A stretch of 64,000 nucleotides of DNA from Natrarchaeobaculum sulfurireducens (GTDB lineage: Archaea; Halobacteriota; Halobacteria; Halobacteriales; Natrialbaceae): NCBI RefSeq assembly GCF_003430825.1, contig NZ_CP024046.1, positions 102,473 through 166,472 of the forward strand. Reading direction: 5' to 3'. Of the stretch, positions 43,412 through 52,390 are shown one piece after another. The notes beneath the pieces are model-generated. The model was not told the DNA's origin, did not search any database, and saw only the letters and a list, made by a program, of their open reading frames with translations. Position 1 is the stretch's first letter. The number at the start of each line of letters is the position of its first letter. Position numbers and translations under genes: made by a program.

Positions 43412-43735
43412 TTACAATCGCTCGAGCGATTCGACCTCGTCATCACTCCAATCATAGAAGCGATGATCGGCACTCTTGAGGACGTCAACGCATTCGTTGT
43501 ACTGCTCGCGAGCGACCTCGACGTCGGGATCGTCGGGTCGTGAGTGAATCCATTCACGCAGATCCTCGAGTGCGTTCGGCGAATAGGTGTCTATCCGACG
43601 CTGATCCTCGACGATCGAGATCTTCTTTTCTTCCTGCCTGAACGTTCGGATCATCGCCCAGCTCGCGACGCCCCAGAACATGACCACTGCAACACCCATG
43701 CCGATCCACGTCTCGGCGGTGAGTACCTCTGACAT
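43412..43735 (-). CDS. small subunit of NSS transporter (MetS-like)
   Basis: 107 residues with a single N-terminal membrane helix (ETWIGMGVAVVMFWGVASWAMI) followed by a charged cytoplasmic domain (RTFRQEEKKISIVEDQRR and so on). It starts on the last base of the transporter gene. Bacterial MetP-type NSS transporters have a tiny partner (MetS, 31-60 aa) with the same helix, and this one carries an extra 70-residue soluble tail. It probably stabilises or regulates the transporter. Confidence 0.7.
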   Translation of the reverse strand: MSEVLTAETWIGMGVAVVMFWGVASWAMIRTFRQEEKKISIVEDQRRIDTYSPNALEDLREWIHSRPDDPDVEVAREQYNECVDVLKSADHRFYDWSDDEVESLERL

Positions 43736-45195
43736 CAGTCGTCACCCCCGGTGGGTTCCGCAGTGGTGGGTGCTTCGCGATTCCCCTCGACGTACTTCAT
43801 CACGGCGAAGCTCACGATGGGCACGAGGACGATGACAACCATACCAGCGATCATGATGTCCGCACCGTAGAAGTCGATCGCGAACGCGACCATGATCGCG
43901 GCCATCACGACCGGCACGACGTACTTCACAGCGACGTTCCACCAGCGGCCGACGTAGATACCACTGTTCTGGTTCACGGAGAGCACGCGGAGTTTCTCAG
44001 GGCCCATGAACCAGCCGACAGCGATCAGAATCGCAATCGTTGCCAGGGGCAGCCCCCAAAGGGCAAACGTGTCATCACCAAACTCGAGTATGTCCGGCGA
44101 GTACGCACTCGGGATTCCGATGAGCCAGATCAGCCCGCACACGGCTAAGACGGCCTTGCCGCGAGAGAGACGGGTCTCCTCAGCAACAGTGGTGACACCG
44201 ACTTCCGTGATGACGAGCCCAGAGGTGATCGCTGCGAGGAAGAATCCGGTGAAAAAGACGATCGCCCAGAGACCACCGGCAGACATCTCCATGAATACCT
44301 GCGGCAGCGCTTCAAAAGTCAGACCGGCTCCCGTCGCTGGGTCGACACCGAAGGCGAAGACCAGTGGGAAGATGGCGAACGCTGCCAGCACACCGATCGA
44401 CGCTTCGCCAACAGCAGTGAAGACGCCCCCGCCGAGTGGGACGTCGTCGTACTCACGGAGGTAACTCCCGACTGTGATCGCAATGCCCCACCCGAGCCCG
44501 GTCGAGAACAGTGCTTGAGCAAGCGCTTCTTGCCAAGTTGAGGCCATAAGCAAGAACTCCCATTCGACGTTGAACGTGAACGCGAGTCCCTCGCTTGCAC
44601 CAGGCAGAGTCAGCGCACGAATTGCGATGGCAGCGAGCGCAATCACCAACGCTGGAACAGCGTAGACGACGACGCGTTCAACGCCCTTGGTGATACCGAG
44701 ATAGAGGATGGCTGCGATCAGCCCCATAACCACGGTGTGTAACGCAAACATCGTCAGTGGATCGGCAAAAAGGTCACCAAGGAACGCCCCTGCCTCGAAT
44801 TCGGCGCCGGTGAACGTGAACATGAACGAGTGGAGCATGTAGTACAGCGTCCATCCGATTACCGGCGAGTAATAGCTCATCAGGGCGATGTTGACGATGA
44901 TAACGATCAAGCCAAGTCCGACCGCCGTCCCGCTTCCAGTCGCCTCGCGAATCGAGCCGATTACTCCCTTCCCCGCATACCGACCGAGTGCCACCTCGGC
45001 TATCAACCCGGGGATCATGATCAAGAACAATAAGATGAGGAACGCCAGGATGAACGCCCCGCCACCGTTTTCGCCGGTGACGAACGGGAATCTCCAGATA
45101 TTGCCGACACCCACCATCGCCCCGATCATGGCCATCAGGAAACCAAACCGGGTCCCCCACTCCGCTCTTGCAGTCTTTGCACTCTCATTTGACAT
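43735..45195 (-). CDS. sodium-dependent NSS/SNF-family amino acid transporter
   Basis: 486 residues, about 11-12 helices. The family-defining start is WGTRFGFLMAMIGAMVGVGNIWRFPFVTGENGGGAF, with sodium-site residues in GAMVGVGNIWRFP. Conserved GWTLYYMLHS and a later AALTSGL-like segment (FFLAAITSGLVITEV) follow. It imports amino acids or related compounds with Na+. It is co-transcribed with its small subunit and probably with the racemase-family gene 20 bp further on. Substrate likely an amino acid, possibly proline-like by context. Confidence 0.9.
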   Translation of the reverse strand: MSNESAKTARAEWGTRFGFLMAMIGAMVGVGNIWRFPFVTGENGGGAFILAFLILLFLIMIPGLIAEVALGRYAGKGVIGSIREATGSGTAVGLGLIVIIVNIALMSYYSPVIGWTLYYMLHSFMFTFTGAEFEAGAFLGDLFADPLTMFALHTVVMGLIAAILYLGITKGVERVVVYAVPALVIALAAIAIRALTLPGASEGLAFTFNVEWEFLLMASTWQEALAQALFSTGLGWGIAITVGSYLREYDDVPLGGGVFTAVGEASIGVLAAFAIFPLVFAFGVDPATGAGLTFEALPQVFMEMSAGGLWAIVFFTGFFLAAITSGLVITEVGVTTVAEETRLSRGKAVLAVCGLIWLIGIPSAYSPDILEFGDDTFALWGLPLATIAILIAVGWFMGPEKLRVLSVNQNSGIYVGRWWNVAVKYVVPVVMAAIMVAFAIDFYGADIMIAGMVVIVLVPIVSFAVMKYVEGNREAPTTAEPTGGDD

Positions 45196-45376
45196 GCGTT
45201 ATCATAGCAATGTTCTGAACGAACGGGTATAGAAAGCGCTCCGACTATAGTCGGGGTTCGGTCACCGCGATTATTCGAAATAGAAAACCACTGGTGACGC
45301 CATCTCTTTGCCTGCCTCTGGCATCGATAGTGGTGGACTCGAGTTTCACTGGTTCGACAGATAAAAAAGTCTAAAC

Positions 45377-46339
45377 TCAAGTAACCGTGACAGTGAGTGA
45401 TTCATCAAGTCGGACGTGGATGTCCTCGCCGTCCGGGACTGGGATGGTATACTCAATCACGACCGGATCTCGGTTGACGTATCGGGAGGGCCAATCCGGA
45501 GGACTTGCGAGGGCGCCCCAGGTTTGATTGGTCACGTTCCGGCCACGCTCGTACATAACTGCGATCACGTGGGGATCAGTGGCAACCACGATGGCTGGAA
45601 ATGTCATCAGCGACCGGTCGCAGATGTCACATGAAACAGCCAAGAATTCGTCGGTTGTTCGTTCACAACACTCACACACCTGCTCAGCGTTCAGTTCGTG
45701 ATCGAGACAGATTTCGAGAGTTTCCGTTGTCGTTGTTGCACCACACTCTGGGCAGATTCCAGCTGCAAACGATCGATGAACCTGTAATCCAAGTTGGAAC
45801 GCAACTGCAAAGATCTCGAACGGTTCCCGATCTTGAACACTGGCCGGTGACACCTCGAATCCGGCCAGCGTCCCATCTGGAAGGGTATCGTCCTGTACGA
45901 ATGCGCCTGGACACTCGAGACAGCGGATGAACAGCCAGTCGTCGTCTAACGAGATTGCGGACGTCCCACCACAGTAGGGACAGGGCTCCTCGAGTGGGAT
46001 CGTTTCGAACTGCATTTCTTCCGAGATATTCCCTGCACTGACAGCTCGAACGATTCGGACACCGGCCTGCCTGATACGATACCCGCCATCAACTCGCTGA
46101 ACGAATCCGGCATCACGGAGCGATCGAAGGTGGTAGTTGAAGTTTCCCGAATCGCGCGTAAAATCCTCACTCAATCGCTCACTAACCCGGTTCGCAAGTT
46201 CGCCGTAAGCGAGAGGCTTGGCCGCAAAGGTGTCGGCTTCCTGTGCGTCACTAAGGACATAAAGAACGGCCAGTCGGAGTTCGTGACTGAGTACTTGAAA
46301 CACATCGTCCGGCAAATCATCACTAGAGTTATCGGTCAT
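45377..46339 (-). CDS. ArsR-like wHTH regulator with zinc-ribbon C-terminal domain
   Basis: 320 residues. The N-terminal wHTH (DVFQVLSHELRLAVLYVLSDAQE) contains DSGNFNYHLRSLRDAGFVQRVDGGY, the typical haloarchaeal ArsR-like recognition region. It is followed by a domain with paired Cys (CPYCGGT, CLEC, CPECGAT, CECCERTTDEF, CDICDRS) that binds zinc. This family is common in haloarchaea as a repressor with a fused effector domain. It is monocistronic. The DNA target is unknown. Confidence 0.8.
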   Translation of the reverse strand: MTDNSSDDLPDDVFQVLSHELRLAVLYVLSDAQEADTFAAKPLAYGELANRVSERLSEDFTRDSGNFNYHLRSLRDAGFVQRVDGGYRIRQAGVRIVRAVSAGNISEEMQFETIPLEEPCPYCGGTSAISLDDDWLFIRCLECPGAFVQDDTLPDGTLAGFEVSPASVQDREPFEIFAVAFQLGLQVHRSFAAGICPECGATTTTETLEICLDHELNAEQVCECCERTTDEFLAVSCDICDRSLMTFPAIVVATDPHVIAVMYERGRNVTNQTWGALASPPDWPSRYVNRDPVVIEYTIPVPDGEDIHVRLDESLTVTVT

Positions 46340-46399
46340 GGTTATGGTATGCTGTGTGAGTACAGGTTGTTATCTCGTGGAATCGGAAGATCATCACAG

Positions 46400-46979
46400 T
46401 CAAAACAGCGGTGCAATCGTTTCATGTCGAATTGATGTCCCACTGATAGCAACTGAGAGGCTCATTTCACCAACTCCGGATTCGAGTTCGAGAGCATCCC
46501 CCACTCGCCCTCGTGGATCGTAGTTCAACATCATCCGGTTCGCACCTCGTGGATTCGCCCGAAGATGAGTCCAGAGCGCTTGAGCAGCAGCCTCGTGGCC
46601 AGGTAGATACCAGAGATCGGAGAGCATCGTCATTCGAAGTGTCTTGCTTTCCGGAATTGCCGGTGGCAACTCGTCTGCGTCCTCGAGTTCAGGCGGCAGC
46701 GAATCGACGACGAGTGCCATCGCCTTGTGCATGTGGGAGACGAAGACGCCAGCGACGACTTCGTCCTCTACCGTTGCAACGACGTAGCGATGCAACGGCT
46801 CGTCGATCGGTGAATCAGAGAGTCGGCTCTCCAGCCCCTCTACAGTATACGGCCGATAAACGTCGGCATCGGCGTAGAAGCTGTTCGATCGGTCAACTGC
46901 TGCAATCCGTTCTGGCGGACTCGCATCGTGGACATCGACTTCGGTCGGCGGGGCCTCCTCGAGTGGTGGTGCTGACTCG
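46400..46979 (-). pseudogene. C-terminal half of a GNAT-family gene split by an IS110 element
   Basis: Reads from ESAPPLEEAPPTEVDVHDAS to SGTSIRHETIAPLF. Includes YADADVYRPYTVEGLESRL, PLHRYVVATVEDEVVAGVFVS and the GNAT-like end NRMMLNYDPRG. The first half is at 48386-48879 on the same strand. Joining the two (MEILL plus ESAPPLEEAPP) gives one open frame of about 360 residues, a two-GNAT-domain protein. The piece could still be translated from the ATG within the insertion, but the gene is probably inactive. Confidence 0.7.
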
Positions 46980-46999
46980 ATGGAAATTCTGCTATATCC

Positions 47000-47197
47000 C
47001 ATGAGAGCGTGAAACAAGTATGGGACGCAAGAGACCGAGCTGTATTCCGTGTCTGAGAACACGTGGTGCTGACTGGTCCGAGTGCGTAGGAAGCCGAGTC
47101 CTGGGCATGACAGCCCGACTGCCGCTCTTGGCGGCAGTCGGGAAAGCCCGCATAGGTGAATCTCTGTTTCACGCACCAGCGTTCCAAGGTGAGTCCA
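47000..47197 (+). ncRNA. candidate IS110 bridge RNA region
   Basis: About 200 nt between the left end and the transposase ATG, without coding evidence. It contains a strong hairpin at 47114-47142 (CCCGACTGCCG..CGGCAGTCGGG) plus smaller complementary stretches. IS110-group elements are known to encode a bridge RNA upstream of the transposase whose loops pair with target and donor DNA. Position and structure fit; the loop-target pairing was not verified. Confidence 0.4.
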
Positions 47198-48196
47198 ATG
47201 TTCATTGGAATCGACGTACACAAGCGGTACTCACAGATCGCAGTACTGGACAAAAACGGTGAGATCGTCGAAGAGGTTCGCGTCGAAAACGCGAACCTCG
47301 ACGACTTTGCCCAGCGGTACGCTGGGTCAAAAGCCGCGCTTGAAGCGACCAGCAACTACTATCACATCCACGATACGCTTTCAGCGTATCTGGATGTGAC
47401 CGTCGCCAATCCCGGCGAATTGAAGTTGATCTCCGACTCTGACAAGAAAACTGACCGCGTTGACGCGAAACAACTCGCTCGAATGCTTCGGTTAGGCTCG
47501 GTTCCTGAGAGCTACGTTCCAACCGACGAGGTTCGGCAAGCCCGCGCACTTGTGCGCGGGCGACAGAAACTCGTCGAGAACCGGACCGAGTACGCAAACA
47601 AGATTCACGGCTTGTTGAGTGATCATGGCATCACTCGGGAGGTAAAGCCGTTGAGTGTGGAGGGACGAGAGTTCCTGGCGGAACTCTCGCTCCCGGCCCC
47701 GTGGGACGCGTTGTTGGAGTCGTATCTGGAGCTCATTCAGACACTCACTGAACAGATTGAGTCGTTGGAAGTGGAGATCGAGGAGCGGGCTGGGTCTCTG
47801 AAGGAGACCCAGCTCCTGATGACGATTCCTGGCGTGAGTTACTTTACGGCGTTGACGATTTATGCAGAGTTGGGAGAGATCAATCGGTTTGATCGGGCCA
47901 AAGAGGTCGTGAGTTACGTCGGGTTAAACCCGATAATCCGCGAGTCTGGTGACTCGCGGTTTGAGGGGAGCATCTCGAAGCGAGGATCAGGACGAGTCCG
48001 GTGGTTGCTCGTTCAAGCGTCGTACTCAGCAGTACATACGTGCGAAGACGAGTACCTCAGCCAGTTCTACAACCGGTTAGCTCGAAAGAAGAACTCGAAA
48101 ACAGCGATTGTCGCAACCGCCCGGAAGCTGCTGGTTTCAATGTATCATATGCTGGACCGTGAGGAGGTGTACGATCCACCAGGGGTGAGTGCCTGA
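47198..48196 (+). CDS. IS110-family transposase
   Basis: 332 residues from ATG 47198 (MFIGIDVHKRYSQ). N-terminal DEDD RuvC-like domain (GIDVHK; LEATSNYYHIHD; DKKTDRVDAKQLARML) and C-terminal transposase-20 domain (MTIPGVSYFTALTIYAELG through GLNPIIRESG) with the serine-containing GSISKRGSGRVRWLLVQAS. It rearranges DNA under guidance of a bridge RNA in well-studied members. The gene is complete and probably active. The upstream in-frame extension to 47156 is not family-like. Confidence 0.93.
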   Translation: MFIGIDVHKRYSQIAVLDKNGEIVEEVRVENANLDDFAQRYAGSKAALEATSNYYHIHDTLSAYLDVTVANPGELKLISDSDKKTDRVDAKQLARMLRLGSVPESYVPTDEVRQARALVRGRQKLVENRTEYANKIHGLLSDHGITREVKPLSVEGREFLAELSLPAPWDALLESYLELIQTLTEQIESLEVEIEERAGSLKETQLLMTIPGVSYFTALTIYAELGEINRFDRAKEVVSYVGLNPIIRESGDSRFEGSISKRGSGRVRWLLVQASYSAVHTCEDEYLSQFYNRLARKKNSKTAIVATARKLLVSMYHMLDREEVYDPPGVSA

Positions 48197-48216
48197 GCGC
48201 CGCCAGGGCGGCGCTC
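48195..48216 (+). terminator. hairpin after the IS110 transposase
   Basis: GAGCGCCGC..GCGGCGCTC with a four-base loop, beginning at the stop codon. A stable stem that may end transcription or form part of the element's right end; there is no strong T-tract. Confidence 0.35.
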
Positions 48217-48385
48217 ATTGGCCGGCTGGTGGCAGCGTGAGCAACTGCCCTCGCAAACAAGAAGTCCCCCGCCTGATGGCTGTTTCAGTAGCTATCGGTT
48301 CGCCGGTTGTCGATTCTACGCCAGAAAACTATAGGAAGTCCTTGTCGCCCGAAGAATTATCTTGGCAAACGTGGTTTGGTCAGTC

Positions 48386-48879
48386 AGCAGAATTTCCATA
48401 GGTGGATACATCACAAACTCGGTCGCGAGCGAGTCAGCCCACCACGTCGCTACTGCTTTCGATGGGTCGTTTCCGTGTTGGATGTTCGCGAAGACAACGC
48501 AATCTTCTCCAAGCTGGCCTTGTGCGTGGGTAATTCGATGCTCGACGATACGCTTTGCGAGCCCTCGGCCTCGAAAATCAGGGTGGACCGCAAGCGCGTT
48601 TAACAACGCGCTCGGTCGGATCTCGCCATCGAATCGGGCTTCCGTATTCGAGACGAAGCCGACTCCGGCAAGCCGGCCGTCATCAGTTTCTGCAACGAAT
48701 CCTGTCGTCTCTGGACGCAGTCCGACGTAGACCTCGTATGGATCGTACTCGAATTGTGGCGCAAAACTGACTGCGCCCCCATCCGGACTGTTAGTAAACA
48801 GGGTCCCGATCGACTCCCCGTCGTCCGGTGTCGCCGTTCGAATCCGGACCCCGTCCGCTGAATCAGTGTTTAATTGCAT
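48386..48879 (-). pseudogene. N-terminal half of a GNAT-family gene split by IS110
   Basis: Starts at ATG 48879 (MQLNTDSADGVRIRTATPDD). GNAT core with acetyl-CoA pocket FRGRGLAKRIVEHRI preceded by LLNALAVHP. It reads on to FVMYPPMEILL at the insertion and then continues into the element for a few non-native codons before a stop (48316). Full-length protein would carry two acetyltransferase-like domains. This first domain is structurally complete and might retain activity. Confidence 0.7.
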
Positions 48880-49000
48880 GCTCAAGTCTCGAACCATTAG
48901 TGTGTGTGAAATGATATAAGCTTGATGATAATATGAGACGGTAACAAGTTTCAACCCTCTCCCGGCACTCGAGCCCACACGTAACTACAGGCCGTCGTCC

Positions 49001-49852
49001 TCAGAAGTCGTCTCCTTCGTCGCTGTTCTCGTCGCTCCCCTCCTCGTCGCTCGCTTCACCGGCTCCATCTTCGTTATCGACTTCCTCGCCGCTTTCTTCG
49101 TCGTCAGCTTCCTCAGTTCCATTTTCTTCCTCAGCTTCCCCGTCCCCACTCTCCTCACCGCTACCCCCGTCATCAGTTTCCTCGTCTTTATCTTCCTCAT
49201 CTCCACTGTTCTCATCAGCTTCCCCGTCCTCGCTCTCCTCATCCGCTTCTCTTTCCCCATCTCCACCGTTCTCATCAGCTTCCCCATCCTCACCCCTCTC
49301 ATCGGCTTCCCCGTCCTCACCCTCCTCATCTGCTTCCCCGTCCTCACCCTCCTCATCTGCTTCCCCGTCCTCACCCTCCTCATCTGCTTCCCCGTCCTCA
49401 CCCTCCTCATCTGCTTCCCCGTCCTCACCCTCCTCATCTGCTTCCCCGTCCTCACCCTCGTCATCTGCTTCCCCATCCTCACTCTCCTCATCTGTTTCCC
49501 CATCCTCACCCTCCTCATCTGCTTCCCCGTCCTCACCCTCCTCATCTGCTTCCCCGTCCTCACGCTCGTCACCGGTTTCTCCGTCCTCACCCTCGTCATC
49601 TGCTCCCCCATCCTCACCCCCCTCATCGGTTTTCCCGTCCTCACCCTCGTCACCGGCTTCTCCATCCTCACTCTCCTCATCAGCTTCCTCGTCGTCTCTC
49701 TCGAGTTCCGTGACGGGATCAGGAAAAGTATCGGCCGTCGAGATTTCACCAGAGGCGTTCTCGGAGTCAGTAAACAGCGCTAGAGTTCCAGCACTGCCAA
49801 CGAAGACACTCACCAGAACGATCACAGAGATCACGATCGTAAGTCGCTTCAT
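49001..49852 (-). CDS. secreted acidic repeat protein with SipW-type leader
   Basis: 283 residues. The N-terminal signal VISVIVLVSVFVGSAGTLALFTDSE is the class cut by SipW-like peptidases in TasA/camelysin-type proteins (TDSE, with the cleavage nearby). Then comes a low-complexity region built from a nine-residue unit, EDGEADEEG, repeated about a dozen times, and a tail of Glu/Ser/Asp. It is strongly acidic (pI far below 5) and probably disordered, a surface or matrix protein. It is in one operon with the signal peptidase, overlapping by four bases. The repeat length likely varies between strains. Confidence 0.7.
   Translation of the reverse strand: MKRLTIVISVIVLVSVFVGSAGTLALFTDSENASGEISTADTFPDPVTELERDDEEADEESEDGEAGDEGEDGKTDEGGEDGGADDEGEDGETGDEREDGEADEEGEDGEADEEGEDGETDEESEDGEADDEGEDGEADEEGEDGEADEEGEDGEADEEGEDGEADEEGEDGEADEEGEDGEADERGEDGEADENGGDGEREADEESEDGEADENSGDEEDKDEETDDGGSGEESGDGEAEEENGTEEADDEESGEEVDNEDGAGEASDEEGSDENSDEGDDF
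49207..49684. repeat. 27-bp coding tandem repeat
   Basis: On the plus strand a unit CTCATCTGCTTCCCCGTCCT plus CACCCTC recurs in series, many copies identical, encoding the nine-residue EDGEADEEG unit in the gene above. A hot spot for length change by slippage or recombination. Confidence 0.75.
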
Positions 49853-50913
49853 TCGTCTGCCTCCAGTTCGGTAGCTAGCGTATCGTCTTCGGCTGCCGCC
49901 ACGTCACTTCCTTCGACGCCGGTCACCTCTGGTTCTCCAGCGGGAGTCTGTGTCCCCTCGACAGAGGTTACACCCGAGGACGTCGGTTCATCACTCTGTT
50001 CTGAATCGTCGGGAGCGTCGACGCCGGATGCAATTGGCCTGTCGTTCGAGAGAAGCCACTCGAACGCCTCGTCTTCAACATCGACTGAAGTGTCGCTTTC
50101 GGCCGCCTCAGTCTCCGGTGGGGCCAATTCGGTAGAATACCTTGCTAACAGCCACATACTACCAAGCCCAAGCATCGAGAACGTCGCGGCAAATGCGGCA
50201 GTGAGCGAAACAGCTGTCGGCAACTGGATCGCTACGTAGATGCTATAGGGTACAACCAGTACCAGTATCCCAAGCGTGATCGTGAGATCTTCCACATGAA
50301 CCGTAACCTCCTCATCAGAACCAGCGACATCAGCCGAGTTCGAGCCCGGGTCACTCTCGAGTTGAGTTGGGCCGGAATCGGGTGTTGGGTTGCCGGAAGC
50401 GGTCGTCGCGTTTGACGCTACGATCGACTTGCTAAACGCAATTGCTTCAGTGACCAACAGAAGGGCAACAGGAAGACCAACGAGTACCACGAGTCCCACT
50501 GGGGTCCCCCCGAACTGGATAACATATCCGATCAGTGGGATCGTAAAGATGACCGAGCCGAGTACGTTCTCCGGTGGGACGAGTGATGCGTCTGGTTCTG
50601 GATTTGCATCACCCTGTGTTTCGAACGCTACTGCACCATTGTGCTCTTGGCGGTCGATCACCCGATGGGTGACTGGTACCTCTTCGCCCTCTTCGGCGAA
50701 CGTGATGACGTTACCCTCTTCGATCGACTCTGGATCGGTCTCCTGGACAACGACGACATCTCCCGGTGAGATCTCCGGTTCCATACTTCCCGACAATACG
50801 ACAAAACTGTGGTCGGCGCCGACAGCCCCAGGAACAGTATAAACAAAAAACGGCGCTACAACCGCAATCAGCAGAAGAAGTCCAGCGATGTCGAAAATTC
50901 GTCGAAATCTCAT
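49849..50913 (-). CDS. SipW/Sec11-type signal peptidase I with acidic tail
   Basis: 354 residues. N-terminal anchor (LLLLIAVVAPFFVYTVPGAV), catalytic Ser in VVLSGSMEPEISPGDVVVV, general-base His in PVTHRVIDR (the archaeal/SipW form uses His rather than Lys) and the following Asp in DANPEPDASLV. Two more membrane helices at about 125-150 and 210-255 and a 90-residue Glu/Asp/Thr-rich C-terminal tail are added. It removes signal peptides from the TasA-like proteins next to it, by context. The tail and extra helices are unlike the standard archaeal enzyme. Confidence 0.88.
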   Translation of the reverse strand: MRFRRIFDIAGLLLLIAVVAPFFVYTVPGAVGADHSFVVLSGSMEPEISPGDVVVVQETDPESIEEGNVITFAEEGEEVPVTHRVIDRQEHNGAVAFETQGDANPEPDASLVPPENVLGSVIFTIPLIGYVIQFGGTPVGLVVLVGLPVALLLVTEAIAFSKSIVASNATTASGNPTPDSGPTQLESDPGSNSADVAGSDEEVTVHVEDLTITLGILVLVVPYSIYVAIQLPTAVSLTAAFAATFSMLGLGSMWLLARYSTELAPPETEAAESDTSVDVEDEAFEWLLSNDRPIASGVDAPDDSEQSDEPTSSGVTSVEGTQTPAGEPEVTGVEGSDVAAAEDDTLATELEADE

Positions 50914-52007
50914 TCAGAATCACTCTCGAGTTCGCTACAGCACACCCAAACCGTAATATGGCTAATTCCGTGTGCCTCAGCCGGGGTAGCTGACTCAGCA
51001 GTGAACAATTCCCCACGGGTTCGCGTCGTTGGCGGGTCGATCTCCTCTACGTTCGAGGCCGGGCCTGGTTCGTCACTGGGTCCTCCGCGAATATCGGCCT
51101 TACACAACGGCGGTGCGTCCTGCTCGTGTCCGCCTTTCAGGAGCCGAAAGCTGGCACCGACGGTATCGCCGTCCGCTTTTTGTGTTACCGTCAACACCTC
51201 GAGTTCGTACTCGTTCTCGTCGACGTCGACGTCGCACTCCTCGGCGTAGAGTTCGTCTACATCGTAGGTTCCGGGCTCGAAATTGTTACCTCGGCCTTGA
51301 GGGTCGAACTTCGCAAACTCGATACAGTCGGACTCAGGGCAGTCGAGTTCCCGACACTCCTCGGTTGCCGTCGCAAACGGATCCTCGACCTCGTCTTCCT
51401 CAACTGCTCGACACTGCTCAGCGAAGAAATCGAACGATAGTTCTGTCATCAGATCGGCAGTCCAGTCCGCCTCATCAGGAAGTTCGTAGTCCAGTTTGAG
51501 CGTTACCTCATCGGCTGGAAACAGACAGGCATCGCTGTCGTCATCGCCGTTTCCGTCGTCGAACTGGTTGTCGAGACGGGTACCACCGCTCAACTCGTCT
51601 CGCAACTCGGTGAGTGAACCGCCCGAAAACACCGTTGTAGTGGCATCATTTCGTTGGAAAGTGAGCGCTGTGACTTCCAAAGCGTCTCCCAGCGGGTCGA
51701 CCACCGGTGGACAGGCCGTTTTAACCCACAGTCGAGATGGATTCCCTTCGACCGAAATATCGAACGTTTCTGAACCGCCAGTACCGGGTTCAAGGGGGTC
51801 AATACCGACGTCTATACCGTTTTTGCCGCCCGAGCACGAACCACAACTAATCTCGAGCGAGACCTTACCGGCCTGAATCGAGATAGCCGATGACTCTCGA
51901 TCGGCCAACTGGGAGGCGGTCACGCCGGTGGTCGCGCCGAGTACGCCCGTCCCAGCGACGGCCCCCAACAGCTTTCGCCGAGTTAATTCCAGAGAGTCGT
52001 TGGTCAT
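50910..52007 (-). CDS. Tat/SipW-type secreted protein of the signal peptidase cluster
   Basis: 365 residues. Twin-arginine start LTRRKLLGAVAGTGVLGATTG, then beta-rich, Cys-containing domains (CGSCSGGKNG, CPPVVDP, CPESDC) and a final HGISHITVWVCC. Its end IS(H)I and Cys pattern resemble the larger gene at 53173, so these are related surface proteins. No enzyme motif. It overlaps the signal peptidase start by four bases and is probably one operon. Confidence 0.7.
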   Translation of the reverse strand: MTNDSLELTRRKLLGAVAGTGVLGATTGVTASQLADRESSAISIQAGKVSLEISCGSCSGGKNGIDVGIDPLEPGTGGSETFDISVEGNPSRLWVKTACPPVVDPLGDALEVTALTFQRNDATTTVFSGGSLTELRDELSGGTRLDNQFDDGNGDDDSDACLFPADEVTLKLDYELPDEADWTADLMTELSFDFFAEQCRAVEEDEVEDPFATATEECRELDCPESDCIEFAKFDPQGRGNNFEPGTYDVDELYAEECDVDVDENEYELEVLTVTQKADGDTVGASFRLLKGGHEQDAPPLCKADIRGGPSDEPGPASNVEEIDPPTTRTRGELFTAESATPAEAHGISHITVWVCCSELESDSE

Positions 52008-52390
52008 GTGATTAACTTCAATTGTGCCCGGGTGCTCGATGGCCGGTAGATGCGTTCAGATAGTCGACGGAAAGGAGCCACGGCACTCTTCGGACGCGTA
52101 CCGATTGTGCGAAATCGCTCACAGCTGTTGACAGCGAGCTGTTCCGCTCGCGACGTCTCCTGTCGCTAGATGCCCGATCAGTTGTTGGCGGGTCTACCGG
52201 TGGTACAGGAGATTCCCCACTCCGCGATACCATCTGATTCCAACTCAGTGTAAATTCAATAATAAGAATACGTTGCATACTAAATCTCTGAAAGTAGTAT
52301 GACAGTATTGCCATAATTCAAACACCGGTTATATAGGCTGAACTTTGGCTTTTGTGCCATCGAAGACAAATATACATACCGAATGTGCCA
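52008..52390. other. intergenic region, nothing recognised
   Basis: About 380 bp with AT-rich parts near 52255-52320. Open frames here are not convincing. It probably carries the promoter of the 50910 operon. Confidence 0.4.

Larger units (their letters stand above)
46980..48399 (+). mobile_element. IS110-family insertion, flanked by a 14-bp inverted repeat
   Basis: About 1.4 kb carrying one transposase gene. At both edges lies the same 14-bp sequence in inverted orientation: ATGGAAATTCTGCT at 46980-46993 and its complement at 48386-48399. Removing one arm together with the interior restores the host GNAT frame. IS110 elements usually have no terminal inverted repeats, so exact ends are uncertain within these bounds. 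Confidence 0.6.

Noticed and set aside
49207..49684. Regular 27-bp units resembling a CRISPR array
   Set aside because: Units are directly adjacent with no unique spacers, lie within a coding frame and encode a nine-residue repeat; no cas genes are nearby.
52018..52314. 98-codon minus-strand frame upstream of the secreted protein gene at 50910
   Set aside because: Composition and lack of motifs suggest chance; it lies where the promoter should be.
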